Shown here piece by piece: positions 46,691-56,999 of a stretch of 64,000 nt of DNA. The notes below the pieces were generated by a model that saw only the letters and a list, made by a program, of their open reading frames with translations, had not been told where the DNA came from and searched no databases. The position numbers and the translations under genes are program-made. The stretch covers positions 45,975-109,974 of the forward strand of contig JAKUCV010001957.1 of assembly GCA_028386065.3 (NCBI GenBank), given 5' to 3'. Every line of letters begins with the position of its first letter. The stretch's first letter is position 1. Source of the DNA: Turnera subulata (taxonomy: Eukaryota; Streptophyta; Magnoliopsida; Malpighiales; Passifloraceae).

Positions 46691-47700
46691 TGAAAAAAAG
46701 AAAATACTGGCAAGTGTAAATTCGTTGGGGTGCAGTGCAGAGTTGTAAGCAGCAAAAAAAAACCCTATTTGAGACCATAAAAATGAATGATAAAGAAGCC
46801 CTAAAAAATTTAATTATCCTCATAGTGAAATTTCAAATTTAAAAAGTTATTTGTGCTATATCATGCTATAAAGATTGATATAAATGTTTTAAAAAACTAT
46901 CATGGTGTATCAAAAGAATAAAAAATCTAATGTGATTTTAAAAAAAAATTAAAGTGAAAGTTATAAAATTAAAGTTATATAAGTGAAGAAGAAGAATAAA
47001 ATTGTAAAAAATAATCATTAGAAATAATCTATATAGAAGTGTATAGAAAAACTAAAAGATTATTTATCCACATATAGTGACCTTTTCAATTTTTAAGAGA
47101 AATATTATACTATCATAACCACTAAAAAAATAAAAAAAATATTGTACTATAATAATCAATATGTTAACAAAATCAATGAAGAGGATGTAATGAAAAATAA
47201 GTTTCGACTCTGAGAAAATTGTGTCTATAAAAAATAATGTTCGATTCCTACAACTTTTCTTTAAAAAAATGTGTAGCTTAAACCAAACAACAAATGTGAA
47301 GATTAAAAATTAAATATATTGACAGGAGAAAAAGAAATTTATAAAAAATTATTAGAGAAAAAATTTTGATTTAAGAAAAGTATAAAGTTGCAGAGAAATA
47401 AATTTTAAAAGTGTACTCTTCTATAACAACTGCAAACTACTTGTTAAATTAAAATTAGTTAATTTTGAAGAATAATCATAACATATATTACCATAATATT
47501 TACTAAGAAGTGAGGAAAATTTGACAGTTTTTATTATTATTGTAATTGTTTTTTTTTTAAAAGAAAAAAAAATGGCTAACACACTTAAGTGAGTATAAGG
47601 GGGTAAGTCGGTTTGATTAGCACCACCGAGGGAAGGAATGTGGAAAGGCGCGGGCGCCACTTATGCGTGCACATCAGATTTAGCCGTTGCAATTGCCGCC

Positions 47701-47708
47701 TATAAATA
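47701..47708 (+). promoter_or_regulatory. TATA box of the NAC gene
   Basis: TATAAATA lies 425 bp before the chosen start codon, after a locally GC-rich stretch (47640-47700). Plant transcription usually starts 25-35 bp downstream, here about 47730-47740. That gives a CT-rich 5' leader of about 400 bases. Confidence 0.65.
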
Positions 47709-47731
47709 AGCAAGTACCCTTCCCTTCCTTT

Positions 47732-47965
47732 ATGCCTCTGCTCATTCATCATTACCAAACCAGTCAAGAACCGACTTCCATCAAATCAAGAAAGAAGCCC
47801 GCCGTCTTCTTGCCTCTCACAAACAAGAACCCAAGAACCCCCCAAACCCAGAGATCAAAACCCTTCTTGCTAATTCATTCTTCTTGTTCTTTCTTTTTCT
47901 TTCAAGCAAACACAAGACAAGATACCCCCAAACCTGTTCTGTTTTGTTGCTGTCCCGGAACCTAG
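47732..47965 (+). other. Possible upstream ORF in the NAC leader
   Basis: An ATG at 47732 opens 77 codons (MPLLIHHYQTSQEPT...) ending at 47965 in the predicted leader, out of frame with the NAC gene. Another ATG at 47884 is in frame with the NAC protein and would add 83 residues unlike any NAC N-terminus. If transcribed, the upstream ORF could lower translation. No homology was recognised. Confidence 0.35.
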
Positions 47966-48132
47966 ACTGCTGCTTATCTTTGCAGTTTCTTTGCAGCCAA
48001 GAACTCGATTCTCTTCTCTGGTTCTCTTGTTTTTGTCTCTTTTTCCTTTCTTCCGAGGAAAAACCCAACAAGAGACCGAAACCTCCTGTTCTTGTTTTGT
48101 TGGGTTTGTTGTGCGTTGATCGTTCTGTCAAG

Positions 48133-49443
48133 ATGGGAACAGAGAACGAAGAAAGAGAGAAAGAAACTATGGTTGATCATCTACACCAACCATCTTGTAT
48201 GGTTGTCCCTGTGGGCAGCTTGTTCCGCCCATCTATTACCGAGCTCGCCGGTTATTATCTCTACCGGCAACTCCACGGGCAGTTGCAGCCCTTGGACATG
48301 GCTCTCATCCAACATCACGACATCTATCGTGAGGAGCCATGGGAAATATGGGATTCTTGCCGCCACTCCCTTGCTTCACTGGCGCCCTTCTGGTCGGACC
48401 CGGAGCACGTCTACTTCTTCGCCACCTGGAAGCACAAGTCTCCCACCGATAAGAGGAAGCTGCGCGTCAACCATGGCGGAGGAACATGGCACGGGGAGAC
48501 TGGAGGGACAACCACGGAAATCCTCATCCATGGAACCCTCAACAAAGCCTTCGCTGGGGAGAAGAAATTCACCTACAAGAATCCCAGTTATCCCGGCCGC
48601 ACCTGGACCCTCACCGAATACTCTCTGGATCCTCAGGCTGAACCCAACTCGGTGATTTGTAGAATCAATGAAACCAAAAAGTCGTCTTATTCTAAGAAGA
48701 GAAACTCTTCTTCTTCCACTAGTACCTGCAACAAGAAGAGGACAAAAGTCAGTAATGTTCATGATGAAGGTTGCTCCTCTCAGTTGAGCAGTCCTCCAAT
48801 TCTTGAGAACAGCAACAACATAAACCATTATAATGATTTTCATCAATGCATTGGTTCTAGCTCTCCTTCTGTTGTTCATCATCAAGAGGACCTCGGCTTT
48901 TCTGCTCCTCTGCCTCTCCTGCATTCCCCTCCTGATCATCATCATCAGGAAGAATCACTCTCGGCCAATGAGGATCCTTCCTCTCAATTGACTCCTGTTC
49001 CTGATGGTTCGATTCCTGATGATGATGATCACCCTCGAGAAGGAGAAGAAGAAGAGATGCGCTTTTCTCCTCTGTCTATTGATGCACTTGAGCATCTAGA
49101 TTGGTCCCTTTTTCCAGATCTTTGCTTCAACCCTGACACCGACTTGGATGACGAACCAGTCGCAGCCTCTCCTTCCATGCATCCTTCTTCCCCTCCCCTA
49201 CATTCCCAACACCAAGAGGCATCCCAATTGATTGAAGTGACTGGGAAAAGTAGCAATGCAGTGGAACTGTTACAAAAGGGTCAAGATAGTCTCTCTATTT
49301 GTGATATCAACATTCCCTTAGACACCGAGTTTCTATCTTCGGCTGCTGCTGCTGCTGCTTTCGATGATGACCGATACATTGATAAATTCGGCTCTCACTT
49401 CTGGCATGACATTCCTGCCTTGCCAATGCTTAGCTGTGCTTAA
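48133..49443 (+). CDS. Divergent NAC-domain transcription factor, intronless
   Basis: The predicted protein has 436 residues. The N-terminal 180 residues follow the NAC DNA-binding domain in order: subdomain A (VGSLFRPSITELAGYYLYRQ, residues 27-46, compare FRFHPTDEELVxYYL); subdomain B (DIYREEPWEIW, 63-73); subdomain C (VYFFATWKHKSPTDKRKL, 93-110, and HGGGTWHGETGG, 114-125, where typical NACs have WKATG); subdomain D (GTLNKAFAGEKKFTYK and TWTLTEYSLD, 134-166); and VICRINE (174-180). Lysine-rich clusters (KKSSYSKKR, NKKRTK) suggest nuclear import. The C-terminal 230 residues are Ser/His/Asp/Glu-rich with an acidic run (DDDDHPREGEEEE) and an Ala run (about 405-412), consistent with a transcription activation region. 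The start at 48133 was chosen because the domain follows directly; an in-frame ATG at 47884 lies in the leader. Most NAC genes have introns, and this one has none. The altered WKATG core suggests changed DNA binding. Target genes cannot be inferred. Confidence 0.88.
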   Translation: MGTENEEREKETMVDHLHQPSCMVVPVGSLFRPSITELAGYYLYRQLHGQLQPLDMALIQHHDIYREEPWEIWDSCRHSLASLAPFWSDPEHVYFFATWKHKSPTDKRKLRVNHGGGTWHGETGGTTTEILIHGTLNKAFAGEKKFTYKNPSYPGRTWTLTEYSLDPQAEPNSVICRINETKKSSYSKKRNSSSSTSTCNKKRTKVSNVHDEGCSSQLSSPPILENSNNINHYNDFHQCIGSSSPSVVHHQEDLGFSAPLPLLHSPPDHHHQEESLSANEDPSSQLTPVPDGSIPDDDDHPREGEEEEMRFSPLSIDALEHLDWSLFPDLCFNPDTDLDDEPVAASPSMHPSSPPLHSQHQEASQLIEVTGKSSNAVELLQKGQDSLSICDINIPLDTEFLSSAAAAAAFDDDRYIDKFGSHFWHDIPALPMLSCA

Positions 49444-50588
49444 GGCGTTTTTGAACATATTGTAATGCCACTGTCAAGTTATGTAAACTGTTAATTGAAG
49501 TCCATATTACTCTCAGGAATCTTGTTAAGTCAATCAAAGAATCTCTGTTGTAATTGTTGAAACTGTTTATTTCTCAAATACAATATTGTTAACTCAAAAA
49601 GAGTTATGACTCACTGTCTGTTTGGTAACATCCTTTAATTTTGCGCAGTTGAAATCCTAGTGAGAGGAAACAGTTCTAGAATCAGACAAGCAAACATGCA
49701 TAAATGAGGACAGCACTCATGGCTATCGGTGACATTAACCCATAAATGAAACATTCCCAACAGACATACACTAACAATCGGTTACTCTTGACTGGAGACA
49801 AACACTAACAATCAAAATGCTACAGAGAGTATTAAGCCTTTGGCTCACAAGAGGGGAACAAAAAAAGGAATAAACTAGAGATATATGTTATTCCCCACAG
49901 TATTAGCTGGCATTATGCGTAAAGAATTCCAAGTATGCCAGAGAAGGATCAATTTTAACAATCCTGAGCATTCTGATAATCCTTGGTGTTGGTTCCACCC
50001 ATCCTGCCAGGCACCTTCTTTCCTTTGTATACACGGCATGGTATTGTTCCAGCACCAATGGATCCCAATTCTCTATGACTCTTGGATTCCTGAGTCATTA
50101 GACTTCTCTTGAACTTATGCTGCTTAATTCCACCTGAGGGGAATTCAAAAACTGAAAAGTTATGCTAAGTGCATTGAAACACAACATCGGACAACGGTGA
50201 GTTGCATCAAGGATACTGATATTGCTTAAAACCTTTTAGTTCTATCCAGAGCTAGAAAAAATTTCAGTACTGACGATTGAAGGAAAAAAATGAAAAGGAG
50301 AATAAAATGTGTTTCCCGCTTTCTTATAACCCCCCATACAACAAGCAATATTATTACATGAACATCTTAAAATGCATTTTAAAAAAAAAAACACAAACTT
50401 TGGCTTTTGAATCACTCAAATTCATTTCATTGACTGCAGTCTCTTACAGGGTGTCTAGTTAGTCTCCAACCTTATGCAATAAAATGGTACTGAGATTTCA
50501 TTAAGCAGTCCACGCCCACAGTATTAAAACCAGCTTCACATTCTTCAAACATATTCTCAAATTTGACAAACATCTCATACCATACACT
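49444..50588. other. NAC 3' flank, no gene seen
   Basis: It contains the NAC 3' untranslated region (AT-rich, about 49444-49620) and then sequence without recognisable coding potential. No canonical AATAAA was found close to the stop. Short ORFs here have no known domains. Confidence 0.5.
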
Positions 50589-50706
50589 TAAAAAACTTCA
50601 TGGATGTCATGCTTACTTGCAATCACTTCTATTGATTGAAAGGATGTTAAAAAACTTCATGGATGTCATGCTTACTTGCAATCACTTCTATTGATTGAAA
50701 GGATGT
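50589..50706. repeat. Exact 59-bp tandem duplication
   Basis: The unit beginning TAAAAAACTTCATGGATGTC occurs twice in direct succession (50589-50647 and 50648-50706) with no difference seen. This points to a very recent duplication or an assembly artefact. Confidence 0.92.
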
Positions 50707-50940
50707 ATGTTCACAGCCGAATCCACAAAGAAAACACACAAAAAACTTTTAGAGTAGCATCATTGGAGTGCCTCAATCGGACATCAAATACAGTAGCATT
50801 ATGTCAATTCAAGCACACAATCAAACAGCAAATTAAACAAACAGTACTAGATCCAACTCTAAACAAACAAAACACGGCATTTATATCACGAGAAACACCA
50901 GAGAAAAAAGGGAAAACAAAATTACAGAAGACAGAGCAGC

Positions 50941-51134
50941 AGACCTTGAAACCCTCTACCAATGGTAGTGCCCGAGACATCAATAAAAGTCTCCTTCTCA
51001 GGTATGCAAAATCAAACTCGTCAATCTTCTCCAATCAAAATTCCTGCAGAGTGCCTCATAGGAATAACCCCGGCCTTCTCCAAGTGACCCTTTGCCAACT
51101 TCTTATCTCTAACCCTCCTGTACCCAACCTGCAC
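50941..51134 (-). pseudogene. Organellar-type ribosomal protein L3 (uL3) gene fragment
   Basis: In minus reading the segment gives [20 protein letters not shown], then AGVIPMRH, two stops, and EKETFIDVSGTTIGRGFQG. These match consecutive parts of bacterial/organellar ribosomal protein L3, where a GYRRV-DKKL stretch, a KAG-P-RH stretch and a DV-G-(S/T)-GKGF motif occur in this order. The central part is replaced by unrelated sequence with stops, and flanking exons are missing, so it is a broken fragment rather than a working gene. A piece of it is repeated in inverted orientation at 51157-51190. Confidence 0.55.
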
Positions 51135-51209
51135 CGCATCATACCCTTAATTGGCCTACCTGAGAAGGAGATTTTTATTGATGCCACATCAACCCCGGCC
51201 TTCTCCAAG

Positions 51210-52600
51210 TCTGATGCTATGGCTTCTCTATGCGACAAATTACTGGCAGAGAAGCATTTTTCAAGCATGAATGATCTCAACGAATGTCATGCAAGTTCTC
51301 CAAATTTTCCGCGAAGCCTTCATAAGATCATAGTGATTAATTTAAACATGAAAAGAATATTCAAACAGCCACTAAATCAGCGATCAAAGACATGAAAGTT
51401 ATTTCTGAAAATTTAGGCTATTATGTAGCAGCCGGTATAGAAGTGGTTAATCTGAGCTTAACCATGTCCGCATAGAGAAAAATGTTTCCAGTTTCTCCTA
51501 CCCACCCATTAAAAAACAAGCACTTAAAAGTAAATATCTTTCCAAGAACAAGTTTACCAGTTATTTTTAAAAGGAAGCAGGGAGCTGGAGCAACAGAAAG
51601 AAACAACCAAAAAGAAAAATATTAACACTGGAGTATGACATACTTCAAGATTAATATGTGTTTCAATTTCCCAGAAGCATTGGAAGCTAGAAAAGCTTCA
51701 ACATGCAAAATGGTAACCAATGAACTTGATCAACAAGCAAAATGAACTTGGTAAATTGCAACTTACCAACTTGTGCTTGCAGTTTTTAAAAGAATTTGAC
51801 CCTGGTCTAACTGGCCTGTTCCCATTCATCCAAGAGTAGAAAAAATGAATATGACACATTGGTTTTGGGAGATATTTCTCAAGTTTTACTACCTAGAAGG
51901 GAAGCTATGACTCTTGACCAGAATTTGACTAGATTTTTTACTGTATATTTTGAAGAGCCTGTGGAGCAGGAATTAGCCACCTGGCTTATGCAAAACTTTA
52001 GATGAAGCCACATATTACATAAGTAGAATTATAATTGTATACAATGTCATGAAAAGGGAAGTAAACCCACCTGAAAATGATATATACTATATACCTTGGT
52101 TGATAGTCCTAACAACGAAATTGAGCAAAAGTTGTGGCTAAAATAAAACTTCATGGAAAAAGATGGGGTGTGCATATCTACTTGACTGCAAAGACTTGAC
52201 AACTAATTCAGCAAGACAACAAGTATTAAAGACATAAAAACAGCAAATGACGCATACAAGGCTAGCTGGAAAGAAAACAGAATGTATGTAAACTCCAACA
52301 GCTAGAATCTACATGGAAGTAATTTTGGTTCAAGCATTTCATCAAGCAGCTAAAAATCCCCGCAAAATCAGCAAGAACAATGAAATTCTCCAACATACTT
52401 TTGCCTCTTCTTTCATCTCCACAACCAAAATTCTCAATGAAATCAAGCAGAAATACAATCAAAGTATGAAGCTAAGAAACATAAAAGGCAAGCTAGAAAG
52501 CAAATAAAACATGGAGAGAGAGAGAGAGGGAAGGATTATGATGAATTGAGTTTTGGAGTTGAGCTTCTGGACTTTGAAGCTACTAGGCTCAATAGGTGAC
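51210..52600. other. Intergenic or intronic AT-rich sequence, nothing recognised
   Basis: Roughly 1.4 kb shows no domain, RNA gene or clear repeat. It could be the downstream part of a minus-strand transcript starting near 53020, which the sequence does not prove. Confidence 0.4.
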
Positions 52601-52607
52601 CAACTAA

Positions 52608-52879
52608 CTAGTGGGTAACTTGTTCTTTGCAGCACACAACGTGATGGATGAACCAGGAATCGGTCTTTGAGGAAATGCCTTTGGCGAAACTGAAAGGAAC
52701 AACAAAATAAAAAAAGAAAAGAGCACCATAAATGAAGAGACACATTTAACAATAAGAGAGACGGAATTGGGGGGCAAAAGGACTCACATAAGCCAGGGAA
52801 GTTTCAACGAAAGCATGCTCTGAGGAGGAAGTTTTCTGGTCGCCGGGAGGAGTAAACACGCATTTGTAAACCAGTCCAT
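52608..52879 (-). CDS. Possible small two-exon gene, unknown product
   Basis: On the minus strand a TATA-like TATTTAAAA (53057-53065) is followed by an exon-like segment. An ATG at 52879 opens MDWFTNACLLLPATRKL. A good donor (AT/GTGAGT, exon end 52788) and a T-rich acceptor (TTCCTTTCAG, exon start 52689) would join 92 and 82 bases into a 57-residue ORF ending at 52608. Another frame through the same exon is also open (GVKRECINCDNGLVYKCVF) but lacks an ATG. I recognise no protein family. It may be a non-coding transcript or the 5' end of a larger gene. Confidence 0.25.
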
Positions 52880-53056
52880 TATCGCAGTTTATACACTCCC
52901 GCTTGACACCTCGACGGCCGACAGTGGCCTCACCGCCGTCTTCTGCTCGTCGAGGAATACACGGCTGGGACAGCAGGATGGGACGTAACGTGGACGCTGT
53001 GAAACTCGATGCAGTGCTCCGATTGAGAAAATATAAAATGGGGCAACAACAATGAC

Positions 53057-53065
53057 TTTTAAATA
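53057..53065 (-). promoter_or_regulatory. TATA-like element of possible minus-strand gene
   Basis: TATTTAAAA in minus reading sits just after GGGCCC and about 180 bp before the ATG at 52879. Confidence 0.35.
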
Positions 53066-53385
53066 GGGCCCAGGGAGGGGAGAAATAAATTGACGAGGGA
53101 AAAAGAGATTTAAGTTTTTTTGAAATTTTTGGGGGGAAACGTTTCTTACGGAGTAAGCCGTAAGTAAGTCGTAAGGAAGTGTTCTTTTCGACCAGCCGTA
53201 GGGATACGATTTTAAATAAGTTTCGGCCTTATGAATGTTTGCGCCTTTTTTACGGGCATCTTCCGTAAGCAACAGCCGAAACAACTGCCTGGAATTGCTA
53301 TCATGTAAGCTCCCATCTGGCTACTTCAATCAGTCATGCATCTGGAACTACTAATTCATGAAGAGTAATGTATCCAAATACTTCT

Positions 53386-53388
<3 letters not shown>

Positions 53389-53438
<50 letters not shown>
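53389..53438. repeat. (AT)25 microsatellite
   Basis: An uninterrupted run of AT dinucleotides. It gives an artificial run of Tyr-Ile in translation and is not coding. Confidence 0.95.
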
Positions 53439-53439
<1 letters not shown>

Positions 53440-53441
<2 letters not shown>

Positions 53442-55085
53442 ATAGCAATATGCACAAGAAATATCCAGAATAGAGATGGAAGTAAAGGCATGAGATGGGG
53501 TTACACATTAAGAACTAAGATTTACATGATGTTTGCATCAAAGCAAGCCTGAGTCACACCGGCCTACAGGAAGCATATTAATGGCTGTTGTGGTTAAGCC
53601 ACACCTACCATAATGACTTTCTAATCATAGCATATTGAGAAAGGAAAGATCAAAAATAAAGACAACCACGAATTGGTATAGCTAGTACCAGCCTGCAATT
53701 GCATGCATGACTTGAAAAAATCATACAATGCAATATGCTAAATAAATGTAAAAGGAACTCGTTGGATCCTTGTAATCAATTAAATTTTTATTTTTACTTT
53801 TACAGGAAAATGGGTGATCTAACTAAACCCAAATTCCGGCCGTGTATTACAGGGAGAGCATATTAGTTATTCATGAGAATTCAATTCATTCAAATTTCAA
53901 TCGAATAGAATAAATATATGATATCTTCCCATTAAGCATTAAAAAGTTGAAAAAATTTCACATCTTAATTTCTCAAAAAAAATGAAAACCTACATAAATG
54001 TGTTCGTCATTCCCAAAAATGAATACGTGTGTATATATACATACCACAACTACTTTTTTTTTTCTTTCTTTTTTTTCCGTGTGAGAATGCACCCTTAGTT
54101 TTGACTATATGTGTAATATACATACACCGTATCTATTGTTTTTTTCCTTTCTTTTTCCCGCGTGAGAATTAATGCACCCTTAGTTTTGTCGCCGAGGAAG
54201 AAGGAGAAGAAGAATAGAGCCTTAATTAATAGCTTCAGAATTCAATTGTTTGCCGTTTCCAGAGTGAATAGCAAAAAAAGAAATTTGTCCGTTTCCACCA
54301 AAAAAAAAAAAAACAAGCGCTCTTCTAAATCACCTCCAAAATCAGTTACAAATTTCTTCTCACGATAATCAATTATATTTTTTCCGGAACAAATAAAATC
54401 CAGGACAAGATTTCCTGTCTAATATCTCTTTATTTTTTTCTGAAAAAATGTTTAATTAATATTGTTTGGTTTTATTTCGCTATGGAAAATCAAATCAAAG
54501 ATTTTATATATAGAAAAAAAATCAATTCAAAGATTTGAAACCAACTTGATCAGTTTATCTAATATTAATAATTTCTTTTTGATGAGATATCTAATACTAA
54601 TAATTGAAACCATACATATGGTATGGCGTCAAGAGATCACACGAGCTTTCTTTCCATGGGAAACATAACAAAATGGAAAATGTAACCCTGAAAAATAAAT
54701 AAATAATTCTGAGGTCTTTTGGTCTTGCAAGTATAAAATTTAAGGCAATAATCAAGACGTACTCCACTGAGTGAATATGTATGATATTGGCAAAAAGAAT
54801 TTTAAAGAGAAAAAACAACTTTATTGAGAATGATGATCTAACAACCATTAGCAAACATGAAGCCAGATTGATACATAAAGGTTATATATGGAGGCTGACC
54901 TTGCAAAAAAAAAATCCTAAAGCGCATCCTTTTGTACCTCTCTCTAGTAGAATCTAAAAAAGGTAAAACCATCATCCACAAGAAGGAAAAAAAGTATAAA
55001 AAACTACTCCTCATCAAACCTTAATTATAATCTATGGCAAAAGAAAAAAAATAAAATTCTCTTCATGTACCCAAAACTTTTAAGC
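53440..55085. other. Gene-poor AT-rich stretch with a short duplication
   Basis: No gene is recognised. A CT-rich block followed by GTGAGAAT..GCACCCTTAGTTTTG appears twice (about 54063-54102 and 54140-54190). Confidence 0.5.
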
Positions 55086-55414
55086 CTAGATTGGATAAGG
55101 ATAATGACTACCACCATAACCATAGTATGGGTATGGTTGTGGATAGTAATTGTTAGCAGGTGGCAATGGATGGAAGTGATGAAGTTGCATGGAATTCTAA
55201 TTTTCAGTCTCCACCCAGCCGAGTTCTGCGTGTTTTTTAACTTTTGCAATAACTAACCCTGGCGACCAGAAAGAAAAAAAAAATTAACAGGACAATATAT
55301 ATCAATAAATAAAAAAATGCAAAAAATTAGTATCTATGATACAAGACCAATTAATTTGCAAAAAGAGAATTCGTACCATCCTGGACTCTCTGTATCAACT
55401 TTGAGGCCACAACT
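55086..55414 (-). pseudogene. Remnant of a heavy-metal-associated (HIPP/HMA-type) plant gene
   Basis: In minus reading a 38-base exon-like piece (55414-55377) follows an acceptor (CACCTTGTAG), encodes SCGLKVDTESPGW and ends at a GT donor. It matches the start of the HMA domain in plant proteins of the type KCVLKVDTESPGWHK. After a second acceptor (55259-55261) comes IAKVKKHAELGWVETEN, matching the end of that domain (KAGKHAELCWV). The tail is tyrosine/proline-rich (NNYYPQPYPYYGYGGSHYPY), ending at 55086. The middle of the domain is absent, the two pieces do not join in one frame, and a TAG interrupts before the tail. HMA proteins bind metal ions in the cytosol or at membranes; this copy looks non-functional. 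A start exon may lie near 55562 (MFPSLNPP). Confidence 0.5.
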
Positions 55415-55886
55415 CTACAAGGTGGGGGTAATCATATTGATAAGCAAAGAGAGAAACAAACACAAACAAATATAGACAAAACTTATAACCAACAACAATT
55501 TTATTTTACAAACTAAAATGCCATACCATATGCCTACTGGGAGGATTTAATGATGGAAACATCTTGAATTTTTTCTCCACAATTGCACAGAAAGAAAAGA
55601 GGGTGCACTAATTTTCTGCTTGAGTAAGGTATTTAGGAATTGTGGGTTTGGGGAAAGGAGGCCTTAAGTATTTATAGAGGTTCTCATTGCCTGAAATGGC
55701 AACTAACTTAATTAGGAGGAAAACAGTAAATAAAATCAAAAGAATCATATGTTTTAAGGGTAACTTATAAAGTGAGATTTTCTAACAAGTGCAAGGGGCT
55801 CGTATATTAATTGTGCGCTGCTCTAGTATCATAAGGATTTATTCTAAATGCTCAAACAAAAAGATGTATGTTATGAAATGGTATAA

Positions 55887-55995
55887 TATATATATATATG
55901 TTATACATATATATATATATGTATAACATATATATATATGTATATATATATGTTATACATATATAACATGTATATATATATATATATATATGTGT
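55887..55995. repeat. AT-rich microsatellite with nested palindromes
   Basis: Runs of TATATA alternate with ATGTTATACAT and ATGTATAACAT, which are reverse complements of each other, so the block can fold into hairpins. Confidence 0.85.
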
Positions 55996-56670
55996 TATAT
56001 ATGTAAGATGGGACTTGAATTGCCTTCATTAAGTACTTCAATTCCTTTGAGTGAGGAGCATCCTTCATTTGTAAAGAGTTGCCAAACATTGGGGAAATTA
56101 CTAAGGGTACAACCCTTTGATTAGTTCCGTAACCAAAGGAATGTAGTTTGTTTTTGAGACAAAAATTTCATTTTAGTTAAGGTCTATCAACCAGGGATAA
56201 ATAAGTATCTTGTTAGTAAGGATTCGAATCTGAAGATTAATTTATTGCCATATATGAACGCAACGACATTTGTGAAGACCCAAAAAAAGAGATGACAGCA
56301 TTAGAGATGACACCTATCTCCTTAATCTTAAACACATAGTAAGCGTGTCAAGCACACCAAGTCAAACAATAAAATTATGGTTGGGATAAAACCAGCAGTC
56401 CACAAAAACTTATACCAAGGAATTGGAGGTCTCTTCTGTCGAATAAAATTCAAGAGTCTTTTAGACCAAATTTTATTAGTTGTGATATTATGAATAATTT
56501 AAACATTTAAGTATATGTATTATATGTACATATTCATTTTAAATTTGTTTGTTTCTAAATAGTTTATTTATTTACATTTTTGGTTTTGGTTTAAAGCTAA
56601 GATATGATATGAACAAAGCTTGAGGCAGCCAAGGTTTTTCACTCAAAAGATGCCAAGATGAATGAGCTAG
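55996..56670. other. No gene recognised
   Basis: AT-rich sequence without domain, RNA gene or clear repeat. Confidence 0.4.
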
Positions 56671-56886
56671 AAAAAAGAAACTCCAACTGTTGCTGAGGAG
56701 ACCTTACTGGAAAAGAAGGTTGATGAACCCCTGGATCCCTTTGAAGCCGATCTCCAGGCACAAAAGAAGAGGGAGATGTCTACAACTGGCTTCAAGCATT
56801 GGTCACAGAAAGGTCCATGGCCAGTGCCCACATCAATTCCGATTTCTGAGAGCTCAACATCTCTTCTATCTATGGACACACCTTAG
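56671..56886 (+). other. Possible coding exon remnant, unknown
   Basis: An open stretch of about 69 codons (ETPTVAEETLLEKKVDEPLD, then GFKHWSQKGPWPVPTSIPI) ends at TAG 56884-56886. A stop lies directly before it, so there is no start codon in frame. The composition is protein-like, unlike the AT-rich surroundings, but I recognise no family. Confidence 0.25.
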
Positions 56887-56999
56887 AATAAAAAGAAGAA
56901 TTGTTCAATTGTTGAGGCCAAAAATAAACTTTAACCAGCTGCTAAAGTCCAAGGTTCATGGTCCAGCAGCTAGAGGCTAATGGCCAAAAAAGTACTGAT

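Larger units (their letters stand above)
45311..47580. other. AT-rich gene-free region upstream of the NAC gene
   Basis: No protein gene is recognised. The region contains the short retroposed insert at 45641-45809 and three copies of a roughly 210-290 bp AT-rich repeat (46100-46395, 46405-46690 and partly 47370-47560). The rest is A/T-rich sequence. It may include distal promoter sequence of the NAC gene. Confidence 0.6.

Noticed and set aside
47884..48132. N-terminal extension of the NAC protein from the ATG at 47884
   Set aside because: The 83 extra residues are hydrophobic and unlike NAC N-termini, and the stretch looks like a CT-rich leader. The start at 48133 is preferred.
53150..53200. 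Telomere-like or regulatory repeat (TTACGGAGTAAGCCGTAAG)
   Set aside because: It only partly repeats CGTAAG/CTTACG over 50 bp and is not the plant telomere unit TTTAGGG. A short inverted motif without further support.
53358..53552. ORF with Tyr-Ile run
   Set aside because: It is a translation of the (AT)25 microsatellite.
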